Shown piece by piece: positions 34,093-45,660 of a stretch of DNA of 64,000 nucleotides. This DNA comes from Amborella trichopoda (Eukaryota > Streptophyta > Magnoliopsida > Amborellales > Amborellaceae): positions 1,557,863 through 1,621,862 of the forward strand of contig NW_006499436.1 in assembly GCF_000471905.2 (NCBI RefSeq), given 5' to 3'. The translations under genes and the position numbers were made by a program. Each line of letters begins with the position of its first letter. Within the stretch, counting starts at the first letter, position 1. The notes beneath the pieces were generated by a model. It had not been told where the DNA came from. It ran no database searches and saw only the letters and a list, made by a program, of their open reading frames with translations.

Positions 34093-34101
34093 GACATTTT
34101 T

Positions 34102-34370
34102 AACGTCCATTTGTTGTAGAGACCATGCACCATTAACTGCGATAGACAAAAAAACACGAACAATACTCATCTTGGCAACTGGTGCAAAAGTCTCCTTATA
34201 GTGGACCCATAAGTTTGGGAAAATTCTTTGGCTCGCCGACCTGGTTTTATGTCTCTCAACAGACCCGTCACTATTATATTTGATTTAAAAAACCCATCTA
34301 CATCCAACTGCTTTCTTTCCTTTAGGTAACTTGACAATGTCCCAAGTATGATTCTTGTCATGTGCTTGAA
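34102..34370 (-). pseudogene. Copia RT, first half
   Basis: Minus-strand: LKERKQLDVDGFF..., DIKPGRRAKEFSQTYG, corresponding to copia 'KKAVGCRWVFKIKYNSDG.VERYKARLVA.GFTQTYG'. It then runs in a shifted frame to MDVKN just before the LINE. Continues at 30741. Confidence 0.8.
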
Positions 34371-36440
34371 GTTCCTCTTTCATGGCCTTCGTTCACATAG
34401 GTTGAGAAATAGCATTTTGAAATTGGCTGGCTCAGAATTATTAAAAATAGAACTAAAAAAATAAAATAGCTAGGAATGATAATTTCATAGGAAATATGAT
34501 TTTGAACAAGATAAGAAATTGCATGGTAAGTATAAACATCTTGAAGTCTAGATGAAGGTTGAGAGATATGAGAAGACATGCGCAAGGGGGGATCAGGTGG
34601 GACCAAGGCCATATCGGAGTCTTCTTCTTCTAAACCAGTTTGGTGCGTTTCAGAGTTATCTTTAGCTTCGGCTTGATCCTCATTTGTTTCGAGTGTGTTG
34701 GACACATCATTGGTGCTAATATTTGGCAAGGGAAAACGACTTCTTGAACACTCTCCTTGAGTCTTATTGTTCAAACCAATCTCCAATGTGTCATGGAAAT
34801 GGGACTCTGTTTCAACAAGTTGAACATCTGGAGAAATATATATTTTTCTGGTTGGGGGGATCATAACATTTGTATCCCTTTTTAGTAGAGGAGGATCCTA
34901 GAAGTATACGTCTCTCCTGGAATGTTTATCAAGTTTATACCTGTTGTGCCCATCCACATGAACATACAACACTATTCAAATACACGCAAATGGGACAAAT
35001 CAATTTTTTTGTTTTTTAAAACTTCAAGGGGAGATGCATCTGAAACCGATAGCAAGCACTTAAAAACAGCTTCAGAGCAATAAATTTTTAGAACATGCAT
35101 CTGAAATTTTTAGAACACTTAAATTTTTAGACCTTGTAGCTTCCAAAAGGTGTGTATCCTTTCAGCAACTCCATTCTGTTGAGGTGTTCCAACACACAAT
35201 GTTTGATGCATAACATCAAAATTACTTAAATGGTCAGAAAAGACCTTGTACACATACTCTGTGCCATTATTAGTTCGCAGAATTCTTATCTTGCTAGTAT
35301 ATTGAGTTGAAGCTAGTTTGGAAAATTCATTGAACATAGGAAAAACTTATGTTTTTGACTTCAATAAAATATATCCAAGTAGCACAAGACCAATCATCAA
35401 TAAAAGTAATAGTTAAAGGCATCATAAGAATCAACTGCGGTTGGTTATAAAAAAAAGGGTTCCTTTGAAGCATGCATAAAACACTGAAAATGAAGTCTTG
35501 TCCGTTTTGAGAATTTACAAACTTTATAAAAATGAGAGTTTAAGGAGTGAGAACATTAAGATTTTCAAACCTTTTGCTTAAGGGTGTCCAAGTCACTAAT
35601 GCCACAATTTATTAATATCGGATTTAATCTTGATTGGCATCTAAAGCCTTATTCTCCTGATTAAATAAATTTAGCCCATGAGACATTCTTGTTTCACCAA
35701 TCTTCCTCCCTGCTGCTCGGTCTTGGAAAGTTACAGAGTTGGGAGAAAAAATAACATCGTAATTCATGCTCTCTGAGTAATTCTTTTAACAGACATCAAG
35801 TTAGAAGAACATGATGACATAAGAATAACTTCAAAGTTATGAGACTTAGAGAAGAACTTGGTTTTATCGACACCATGGATAAAAATCAAGGAACGATTAG
35901 CAATAAACATTGGGTTCATATTTTTATTACTTTTTAGGTAGGATAGACACTGTATGTTACCAGTCATATGATGAGTGGCCCTTGAGTCTATTATCCAAAG
36001 AAAAGTATCATAAGAAGACATGGAAGCATAGCATTTGTTTGCGTTAGGGAATGAAGAAGAAGGACCTTATGTGGAGGAAGAACCATTTGAAGAACCAATG
36101 TTGTTACTTGGTTGCTGATAATGATCACAGTTGCAGTGTTGGGTTTGAGTGGTTGCGATCTGAGCGGTACTCCTGTTGGTGGTCTTGTTTTTATTGGGCC
36201 TTAAATGTGGATATAATACCCAACACCTATCTTTCGCACGTCCTATATTGTTGCAGTAATCACATTTAGGATGTCCTCTATTACTACGACACCTTCCATT
36301 ATGGCTATAATTGGTTGGGCCTCTACTTCTATTATTTTGAGGCCTTTTTATTTTATTTTTCTCATTATTAACAAAAATGGAAGATTTCTCTACACTTTTT
36401 TCAGAGGTTTTGAAATCAAGATTCATGATTTTCTTCATAG
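34371..36440 (-). pseudogene. Copia Gag C-end, protease and integrase (minus strand)
   Basis: Top to bottom on the minus strand: Gag knuckle CDYCNNIGRAKDRC (36235-36280 area; the zinc-binding His is Arg here, while the sibling plus-strand copy keeps His), protease with WIIDSRATHHMTGN (DSG changed to DSR), the gag-pre-integrase region, integrase end TNNGTEYVYK, CVGTPQQNGVAERIHTFWKL (35119-35337), and the acidic linker 34358-34864 before RT. The substitutions in the metal-binding and catalytic positions show decay. Confidence 0.87.
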
Positions 36441-37392
36441 TTATGTGTCCAAGTTTAGATTTTCCAAAGAGACAACGAGATACTGCTATCTACCAAGCAA
36501 GATAATTAAATCCATTCAAAAGAACAGTAGTAAGTTTCATGCTAGAGTTGGGTTCCAAATATGCCTTTATGAAGAAAACAAAGGGAATCAGACGACTGAC
36601 CTGATCAGTAAATAGCAATTGAAAGCAGAAAGGGCCTTGATCGAAAATACAAAAAAAAAAGAAAAAGAAAAGAATGAGCGTTATTGTTTCTCTCTAGAAA
36701 TCGCCGATGTGTATCCAATTGCTTAAATGCTCACTATCACAATAACATGTTGCTAAGTCCCAATATCAAAAAGGGTGTAGTAGCTCCCAAAGCAACTACT
36801 TTGTGGGTCATCAACTTTCTTTGACGATGTGTTTAGTGGGAGAAAGAGAAGAGCCGAAGCTGCAGTTAGATGATGGTTTAATCAGAAGATACGGTTCAAC
36901 TGGTGTTGAGCAATCTTCGCGGGAAAAAAAAAATGCGAAGGACTTAGTATGGAAAGGCTCCATGATGGAAATAGGAAACATCCAATATGGAAAAAGATCA
37001 ACTACGAAAATGAGTATGGTTTGGAAAAGAGGCAAAAACACTCCCTCTATGGAAAAAGTTTGGTTTGGAGAATAAGTAAATTAAAAGAGGTAAAAACGTT
37101 CCCATTACGAAAGAAGTTTGGTTTGGAGAATAGGCAAACACCCACTCTAAAAATAGGAAAACACACCAGTCCCACCAAGCCCTACGAAATATAGGAAATA
37201 TGTAAATAATTAGGAACCAAACCTTTAGGCGTTAAAGAAAAAAGGTAAACCAAGAAGCAATTGGGAGCCACGATGCTTGCAAATCAACTGGCTCTATGAC
37301 TATGGACTAACCCACAAGACATGGGCCATGATCAAGAGAGATGAAGTAACCACCGGAGAGCAATGGATCGTTATTGATAGATCAGCCTGCCA
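36441..37392 (-). other. Minus-strand copia leader/Gag N-region, degraded
   Basis: Lies between Gag C-end and the 5' LTR. It contains a repeated block with 'agtttggtttggagaata' (near 37060 and 37110) and 'tatggaaa' words. The primer site next to the LTR is eroded (TGGCAGGCTGATC on the minus strand). Confidence 0.45.
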
Positions 37393-37682
37393 TGAAGAAT
37401 TACAACAAAAGAAATAGTGAACAGAGAGAGAGAGAGAAAGATCAACAACACATACGTGGTGCGGCAATGGTGCCTACGTCCACGGAGGGTAAACCAGTAT
37501 ATCATTCATAAGGTTTACTCTTGTTTAACAGATATTCGTAGAGTTACATTTCTTGTCTTTTAGGAAACAAATGTCTTTACAATTGTAATCCCACAAAATA
37601 GGAAACTGTCAATCTAAGAAACTCAATATCTTGTAATCCACAAGATAGGAAACTTTTTATCTTGCTATTATAACCTGCAACA
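37393..37682 (-). repeat. 5' LTR of the minus-strand copia
   Basis: 290 bp, TGTTGCAGGTTATAATAGC to TGTAATTCTTCA on the minus strand, matching 29253-29538. It contains TTTCCTATCTTGTGGATTAC repeats and the conserved CCTCCGTGGACGTAGGCACC. Confidence 0.85.
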
Positions 37683-37819
37683 TTAGTAAACTAGATTAAT
37701 CCATATGAATGAAATACTGATTAATCCTCCGTGGACGTAGGCACCATTGTCGAGCCACATATAGGCTGTGTTGAACTATTTCTTTCTCCTCCTCTATTTC
37801 TCTTATTGCGGCTTCAACA
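37683..37819 (+). repeat. Plus-strand copia 5' LTR, tail half
   Basis: 'ttagtaaactagattaatcc' to 'gcggcttcaaca', including 'cctccgtggacgtaggcacc' in plus orientation. It ends directly at the primer site TGGTAGCGGAGC (37820-37831). Completes the LTR begun at 29112. Confidence 0.8.
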
Positions 37820-37831
37820 TGGTAGCGGAGC
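37820..37831 (+). promoter_or_regulatory. Primer binding site of the plus-strand copia
   Basis: TGGTAGCGGAGC, three changes from TGGTATCAGAGC (initiator tRNA-Met), immediately after the LTR's terminal CA. Confidence 0.7.
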
Positions 37832-38684
37832 GGAAGTCTTGAGACCTGTGTAAAAAATAACTACTGTCGATATATTCTGGTTTTTTGAAGGATCGATTTA
37901 TTCATATCTATCTCCAAACAAGTCCACTACCATTCAATCTCTATATGCACCAAAAACGGGCTAAGTGGATTCTTTGATTCCGTTTTCATTCCTTGAAGAC
38001 TTTTTAGGGTGTGGATGAACTAACATTCTCATCATTGCAAAAGTAGCAAGTTCCATTGCAAGAGGCAAGTTGCAAGTTCCATGAAGCCACAGTTTCCAAA
38101 TTCCAGTAATCTTGTTGCAAGACGCAAGTTGCACGATCCATTAATCTTGTTGCAAGTTCTATCAGGCCACAAATTTTTCTTTCATTCAGCAATAATGTGT
38201 TGCTAATTAGCCTCGGTTTGGAAAGCCTCCACTGTATGCTGCTTCCTTTCAACAACAAGGAGCTTCTTCTGAGCATTCTTCACAGTCAAGATAACTTGAC
38301 TATTTTCCTTGCAAGGGCCCTTGGTATGCAATTTCTTTTGGGTTCTTTGTTTGCAAGTGTTGCATTGATTCTTGGTGTTGTATTTTGAGGGTACTTTTCT
38401 CTTGGAATGCTTACTGGTCTAATATTTGTAAGATTGGGTTTGAAGGAAAGCAATATATTATTTCGATTGTGAGCATTTTATTGACAAGTAGTTGGATACA
38501 CTTGGCGATTTCTAGAGAGAGAATCAATAATGCTCTTTGGAGTCTTCGATTGATTCTGATTGAGACGTCTTCTACTCTTTAATTGCTATCTATCGATTAG
38601 GTCAGTCTTCTGATTCTTGTTATCTCTTTATTATAATATATTTAGAAAATTACTCCAACATGAAATTTACTATTATTGTTTTGA
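37832..38684 (+). other. Copia leader and degraded Gag N-region
   Basis: Holds a local repeat of 'caagttgcaagttcca'-type words (38045-38165). No intact Gag N-terminus is readable. Confidence 0.4.
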
Positions 38685-41520
38685 ATGGACTTTAATTATC
38701 TTGCTTGGGCGAAATTTATTACTCATTCTCTCTTTGGAAAATCTAAACTTGAACGAATAACTATGAAGAAAATTATGAATCTTGATTTCAAAACCTCTGA
38801 AGAAGGTGTTGAGAAATTTCAATGGTCGTTAATTATGAGAAATATGAAACAACAAGGCCTCAAAATAATGGTGGAGGTAGAGGTCTTAACAATTATCGCG
38901 ATGGTGGAAGGAGTTGTAGTAATAGTGGGCATCCGAGATGTGATCAATGCAACAATATAGGACATGTGGAGTATTGGTGTTGGTATTATACCCACACATT
39001 GAAGGCCCATTAATAACAGAACAATTGATAGGTCTACCACTCAGATTGCTGCAACTCAAACCCATCACTGCAATTGTGATCATTATCAAAAACCAAGTAA
39101 CAACCGTGGTTCTTCTTCTACACGGGATCCTTCTTCTTCATTCCCAAACATAGGTAACCCTTATGTCTTAATGTCTTCCTGTGACACTTTTCATTGGATA
39201 ATAGACTGAGGGGTCACAATTCATATGACTCGTAACTTACAGTATCATTTTGACCTCAAAAATAATGAAAATATGAACCCTGTTTTTATTGCTAATAGTT
39301 CCTTAATTCCTATCTATGGTGTTGGTATGACCAAGTTCTTCTCCAAGTCTCGTAACTCTAAAGTGCTTTTTGCGCCGTCCTTTTCTTCTAACTATATCTG
39401 TTAGTTGAATAACTCAGAGCATGAATTGCAATGTTTTCTTTTCTCCCAACTTTGTGACTTTTCAAGACCAGGCCATGGAGAGGAAGATTGGTGATGGAAG
39501 ACTATCTCATGAGCTCGATTTATTTAATAAGGAGAATAAGGTTTTGGTTACTCGTCAAGATAATTTTGATATTAATAAATTGTAGTATTGAATACTTTGA
39601 CATCCTTTAGATAAAGTTTTAAAAATCGTAATGCCCTCTCTATTTTTAAACTTTCATTCTTAAGAAGTTTGTAAATTCTCAAAACAAATAAGATTTCCTT
39701 TTCAATGCTCTATGCCCATTTCAGATAAACCTTTTTATTTAATGCATTTTGATACGTGGTGTTAGCCCTAGTTGATTCTTATGCTGGCTTTAAATATTTT
39801 GTTACTATTATTGATGATTGGTCTCTTGCTACTTGGTATATTCATTGAGATCCATAACTAATGTTTTTTCTGTGTTCAAAGGATTTTTCGAACTAATTTC
39901 CACTTAGTGTAATGGCAAAATTACAATATTGCGAATTGATATTGGCATAGAGTATGTGAGCATAGATTTTTCTGAGCATTATATTATATACTAAGCATCG
40001 TGTGTTGGAACACCTCAACAAAATGGAGTTGCTGACAGGAAAAATAGACACATTTTGGAAGCTACAGGGTCTTTGATGTTTCAGATGTATATTCCGAAAA
40101 TTTATTGGCTTGAAGCTGTTTTAACTGCTTACAACTTGATTAACAAACTTCTGAGTAAAATTCTTTAGGATAGATCTTTCCTTGAAGTTTTGAAAAATAG
40201 AAAACTTGATTTGTCCCATTTGTGTGTATTTGGATGCGTATCGTATGTTCATATGCCTGGGCACAATCGGGATAAACTTGATAAACATTTCTGGAGATTT
40301 ATCCTTTTTGGATTCTCCTCTACTCAAAAGGGATACAATTGTTATGATCCCACAACCAGAGAAATGTATATTTTTTGAGATGTTCAATTTATTGAAACGG
40401 AGTCCTATTTTCATGACACATTGGACAGTGATTTGGAAAATAAGACTCGGGGAGAGTGTTAAAGAGGTCGTTTGTCATTGTTTAATATTAGTATCTGTGA
40501 TGTGTCCAACATACTCGGAACAAGTCATGATGATCAAGAGAAAAATGATGCTACCTCTTCACCAAACTAGTTTCGCCGTGGTCCAATCTGATTTCCCCTT
40601 GCGTAGGTCTTCTTGTATTTCTTAGTCTTTCTTTAGATTTCATGATTTTTATACTTACCATGCAGTTTCTTATCCTTTTCAAAATCATAGTTTCTATAAA
40701 AATTTCTCTCTTGGTTTTTTTTTTTTTGAGTTCTATTTTTAATAATTGTGAGCTAACTAATTTGGAAAATGCAATTTCTAAACCTGTGTGGGGGGCCCTG
40801 AAAGCGAAACTTCAGGCACTAGACAATAACCATACTTGGGACATTGTCAAGTTACTTAAATAGAAGAAAGCAGTTGGATGTAGATGGGTTTTTAAAATCA
40901 AATATAATAGTGATGGGTTTGTTGAGAGGCATAAGGCCAGGTTAGTGGCCCAAGGATTTACTCAAACTTATGAAGTTGACTGTAAAGAGACTTTTGCACC
41001 AATTACCAAGATGCATACTGTTCGTGTTCTTTTGTCTATCACAGTTAATATTGGGTGGTTTCTGCATCAGATGGATGTTACAAATGCCTTCTTATATGGT
41101 GACCTTAAATGATAAGTTTATATGAGTTTTCATCCAGGCTAATCTAAAGAAAAGAAGAATGGTCTTATATGCAAATTAAAGAAGGCCTTGTATAACAATT
41201 ACCTCACGTATGGTATGCCAAACTCAACTCAGCTTTGATGCGTGTCGGGTTTCTTAGAAGTTTAGTTGATTCTTTGATGTTCATTAAAAAGGGAACTTAG
41301 GTACAACAATTGTTCGTATTTATGTTGATATTATCATTACATGTGATGATAAAGAAAAAATCATGCAGCTTAAAAATGATCTTTACAAGAAATTTGCCAT
41401 CATGAATCTTGGTCCACTAAAATATTTTCTCGGCATTTAAGTAACACAATAAAAAAAAATCCTCTTTATTTCTCAAAGGAAATATATCGTAGACCTGTTG
41501 AAAGAAACTGGGAACTGCAA
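38685..41520 (+). pseudogene. Plus-strand Ty1/copia Gag-Pol remnant
   Basis: Same family as the minus copy. Gag end with knuckle CDQCNNIGHVEYWC (38938-38980, canonical His). Protease box WIID-stop-GVTIHMTRN (39195-39235), so the catalytic triplet is hit by TGA. Integrase: CVGTPQQNGVADRKNRHILE near 40000-40060, then LSHLCVFGCVSYVHMPGHN and GFSSTQKGYNCYD. RT: GCRWVFKIKYNSDGFVERHK, ARLVAQGFTQTYEVD, MDVTNAFLYGDL, then a damaged YVD(D) and NLGPLKYFLGI near 41410-41440. It breaks off at about 41520 against gypsy DNA. RNase H and 3' LTR are absent from the window. Confidence 0.88.
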
Positions 41521-43560
41521 ACATCATGCAATGTAGTAGGAGTAGGCCAAATCCCTTATAGCTGCTATCTTCCTTTGGTCAACCTTAATTCCCTCAACTG
41601 AAAGAACATAGGCTAGAAAGATGAGGCTATCTGTCTTGAATTCACGCTTTTTACGATTCAAATACGATTGTTGTTACTGTAGCAAGTCAAACACCAACCA
41701 TAAGTGCTGCATATGCACCTGCTCCCCAATGCTGTACACTAGAATATCAATAAAGTATATCAACACGAATTTTCCAATAAACGGCTTGAACACTTGATTC
41801 ATCACTCTTATAAAAGTATTGGGCGCATTGGAGAGGCCAAATGGCATCACCAACCACTCATAAAGGCCCTCTCGTGGTTTGAATGCAGTTTTCCACTTAT
41901 CTCCAGGTTAAATACGGATGTGACCTACTCCTCAAATCTATATTTGAAAACACAATAGCACCAGCCAACATATCTAACACACATGCCCTACTATCCACAC
42001 ACATGCGCTAAGTCCTGTCCATTTTAGGCGTCAACGTGGCCGGGGACAGCACAAGGGTTCACTCTATCTCATATGAAACCCCCTTTCTGCAGAAGCTTTG
42101 TGACCTATCTTTGCAACTCATCATACTTCTTTGGGCTCATTCTATATGCAGCCTTATTCGATAGGCTAGACCCAGGAACGAGGTCTATGTGATGTTGGAT
42201 ATCCCTCATGAGTGGTAAACTCTCTAGTAGCTCATCTAGAGTGACATCACTCTAGACCCTCATTAAGGGCTCTAACTGCGGTGGAACCGAACTAATAGGC
42301 TGCTCCTTCACTTGGACCATTACAAATACCATCTTCGACTCATTCAATCCCTCCACAAACTCAGCCAAACAAAGAAGGCTAGCACACCCTTCATCTGATT
42401 TGAATGCATTTTCCTTCTTAGATCGACCTAAAACCACTTTTATTCCATCTTTGACAAAGGAATAAGTATTTTTAAATCCATCATGTATGGTATGTCTATC
42501 ATACTTCTATGGTCTACCCAATAATAAATGGCATGCATCCATAGGCACAACATCGCCCTATCTCTCATCTTTATAATGTTTTCCAATAGAAAAAGAAACT
42601 AGACACTGTTTAGAAACCGTTACTTCATTTCCCCTTTTGAACCAAGCTATCTTGTATGGTTTTGCATGGCTCTCTGTCTTCAACTTCAGCTTGTCTGCCA
42701 TCTCGTTAGAAGTAATATTTTCACAGCTGCCCCCATCAATGATAAGATAGCAAACCTTCCTGTAGGTCGTGCATCGAGTGTGAAAATACGTTACCAATCT
42801 ACCTCATCTCCTACCTTGGGTGTCACCATGCTGCGCCGGATCACCAAAGCCTCCCCGTGGTCACTAAAGGTTACTTCAGGCTCATCTCCCTCAGGCTCTT
42901 CATCATAAATAGGGTCCCCATCAAAAGATGGTTTGCTGTCCAACTCGAAAATCTCCTCAGCAAGGGCCTAAAATTTTCTATTCGGGAACTGAGAAGAGAC
43001 ATGCCCAATCCTCGAACACTTAAAGCATTTTATGGTGCTGTTGTTTGGGTGATTTGGGCGACTAGAACTAGCCCCAACATGCACAGTTTCCTGCTGTCTT
43101 ATTGGACCAGCAGGCCGTGAGGACTGTCCACCCACTAAATTTCCACTATTTCCCTTACATGCGCTTCCACTCCCACTTGTGCTACCCTGGCTTGCAGCCC
43201 ACCTTGATGATGGATGCCTCAGCTGAGTTTCAACCTTAACTGCGAGGCTGTAAGCCTCATCTAAGGTCCAATACCGCTGTAAAACCACCACATCTTGTAT
43301 AGACGATCTTAGCTTACCAACATAGCAAGCTATGGACAGCTCTTCCCTTTCAACTACATTACTGTGAGCCATCAACTCATCAAATCCATCGGTATACTCC
43401 TCTACCGAATTGAATATAAGTTCAGTGGAACGTATAACCAGGAAAGCCATGTCATCGCTTATCTTCTGACTATGCCATCTTAAGAAGGCAATCCTCGATG
43501 TCTCAAGGCCATGTTTCAATGTACTCTATCACAAGAAATTCTCACGTGGTACTTTGAAGT
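41521..43560 (-). pseudogene. Ty3/gypsy Gag, protease and RT fragment
   Basis: Minus-strand order. Gag 42968-43519 (AFLRWHSQKISDDMAF..., SVEEYTDGFDELMAHSNVVE, AYSLAVKVETQL) with a knuckle CFKCSRIGHVSSQF whose last Cys is Phe. Protease 42558-42797 with LIIDGGSCENITSNEMADKL, the gypsy 'DGGSCENV' type. Linker VVLGRSKKENAF. RT from 42250 down: LMRDIQHHIDLVPGSSLSNK, RMSPKKYDELQ, then shifted pieces for the palm ([15 protein letters not shown] reduced to YFID) and VLSVEGIKVDQRK at about 41560. No RNase H/integrase or LTR. Truncated, with many stops. Confidence 0.88.
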
Positions 43561-45023
43561 AATGAATAACTTCCCCACCCAAACCCTTGACTAATTATTT
43601 AGGTGTTTTGTCACACAATATAATGGGACCAAGCCAAGGCCAACAACTCACGGTGAACTAGCTGCTACGAAATAGAATACAGGAGAACTATTCTTTGATT
43701 TTGCTACTTAATTCAGCGATGCAACGACAAAGGTCGTTGATTGCACGCTTTCTGAACCTTTCAAGATTACTATGGCTTTAGAAAATGCATTACTTGGGTA
43801 TACAAACTTTTTCACCCATGGCACTTGCCCCTACCTTTTGATCCAGGCTCGAGATAGCCACAAAATATGAGATTGAAGAATCTAAGGCTAGTTCCATTAG
43901 AAATCGGCTACTAGCGACACCAAAGCAAGATTTCGACCATGATGAAGTTCCATTTGATGGTAACATTAACAAAGTCGTAATCAATGGAGCATAAACTCAA
44001 ACCCAAGTCTGAATCGCCTTCAAAATGGCTCAAGGATATAGATAGAACAAATTTGTACACATGGCGAAGCCAGTGTACCACACCTAGGGAAGAAACTCCC
44101 ATTAGAGAATCAATAAACGAGCTTCTTAAGGAATACTCAAGAACAGACTTGTTGTGGATCCTATATCTTGGATTCCTCCCCTGCCTATAGGAGTAATCAA
44201 AATGGTGCCTATAGGAGTAATAAAAATGGTGTGAATGACATCAAAATCAATACCATGGAACTGAGAAATGCTTATTCTTTAGGCACATTGTCGAAGATCT
44301 AATTGATAAAGGTGTCGTAATCGTCACAATAGAGACCAAAAAGAAGGATGCACCTGTTGGGGTTTCATGGCTCCATTTAAAGGCTTTATGAGACCATGTC
44401 TTGAAAATATATAATGAATTATTGACTCCAGTGGGCATATTGTCTTGGACTGTTAAGGCATTAGCAATGCCTTAGACTCACATGAGTTTTGACTGGCTAT
44501 GACTCAATGTGAAGTCCAAAATCCGTAGTACTGGGCATTGTGTATGTACAACCGATAAGGGTTTTGATGTGGGGTTATTCCTAGTTGAGGTCGGAGATAT
44601 GCCCAGGGCAGTTGGTCTGGGGACATGGATTTCTTTCTTGCGTGTGATGGATGACCTCAGAGGACAACGACCTAAATCCTCATCATTACCATCACACGAC
44701 GTGTATACTAGATACCTGTCTGGAAAGCGACCCTTAGGATAACGGTGTGTGACATGTACATGTGCAGAAGAGATGACTCGTTGCAACATTGAATTGTGTT
44801 GGAAGGACCCATGAAGCATACTACTGAATGGGCCCAGTAGTTGTCCTCATCGAGGGACCTATAATCCATAGTCTAGGATCGTTTCTTCTCCACTTATTGG
44901 TTGACTTTGATGGTTTGATCATGAACCCCTACGATGGGTTGTGGGTCAGGAGATTGGTTGGTCAGTTTGAGAAGGTGCAGTGAGATGTGGTCTTTAGACC
45001 GGATGGAGTCCTCAGTGTATTTG
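43561..45023 (+). repeat. Gypsy-like internal remnant before an LTR
   Basis: 44500-45020 matches, in scattered blocks, the gypsy 3' internal DNA at 9057-9270 and 14501-14896. Upstream, a plus frame at about 44255-44330 reads EKCLFFRHIVEDLIDKGVV, resembling the 'H...C......I..LI..G' region after the zinc finger in Tat-type gypsy Gag. That assignment is tentative. I recognise nothing in 43561-44250. Confidence 0.4.
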
Positions 45024-45501
45024 TTGTAATCCTAACTCCATGGATCCAATTCCTATCAAACTTTATTAGATTTGTTTTAATATGTTTTAATTATTTTTCA
45101 GATATTTAAAATGAATTTTTTAGGCCACTCTTAGGTATTTTATTTTATTGAAATATGATTTTTAAATAGAACAAAATCAATTTCTTGGATTGATTTGAAT
45201 AAAAAAGAAAACAAAATATTTGATGGTTTATAAAAATTATTTTATTATTTGAAAATTATGTTGAGGGTATTGGAGGCCCACTAGGTTCATTAGGCCCACC
45301 GTATTGTGGGGGAGTAAGGCCCACATGGCCACCCACCTCCTTCGTACTGTCCGAAATAAAAGATGGCAACTATGGCATATGTTGACTTGATATTTTGGGA
45401 AATCTTTTTATAAAGAGATTTTGATTTATTTCAAAATAGGAAGGTGTAAGAAATTAATTGTGCTTGATTTCAAAATAGGATGGTGTAAGAAATTGATTGT
45501 G
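45024..45501 (+). repeat. Gypsy-type LTR copy B, first part
   Basis: Begins TGTTGTAATCCTAACTCC where copy A has TGTAGTGCCCC. It then shares an AT-rich block and 'cccactaggttcattaggcc'/'gggggagtaaggcccaca', matching 'gcccattatgtacatgggcc' and 'ggtggggcccatgag' of copy A. It is interrupted at 45501 by the LINE and resumes at 53641. Confidence 0.5.
45487..45501. other. LINE target duplication, left
   Basis: AAGAAATTGATTGTG, 15 bp, repeated exactly at 53626-53640. A third, slightly different copy of the surrounding words occurs at 45447-45465, so the host LTR already had a short tandem repeat here. Confidence 0.85.
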
Positions 45502-45660
45502 TGATTCGGTTCTTTCTCACATATTACTACCAAATGTGAAGAAGGATATTGCCCTGCAGGTACATAGCACGAATCTAACAGCAATAGCCGCACTCACAGG
45601 ATAAGGTGAGATTAACTGCACAGTGCTGTAACCAATATAGCCTACAGTAGGTGAAGAAGC

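Larger units (their letters stand above)
29253..37682 (-). mobile_element. Minus-strand Ty1/copia element, nested in a sibling's LTR
   Basis: LTRs at 37393-37682 (5') and 29253-29538 (3'), purine tract complement 'ctccccctcaagttgg' (29539-29554). Domains read on the minus strand: Gag knuckle, protease, integrase, RT, RNase H. The RT is split by a LINE (30751-34092). It sits inside the 5' LTR of the plus-strand copia of the same family (29112-29252 plus 37683-37819). Possible target duplication ttgat/ttagt (3 of 5) has decayed. Stops throughout, hence inactive. Confidence 0.88.
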
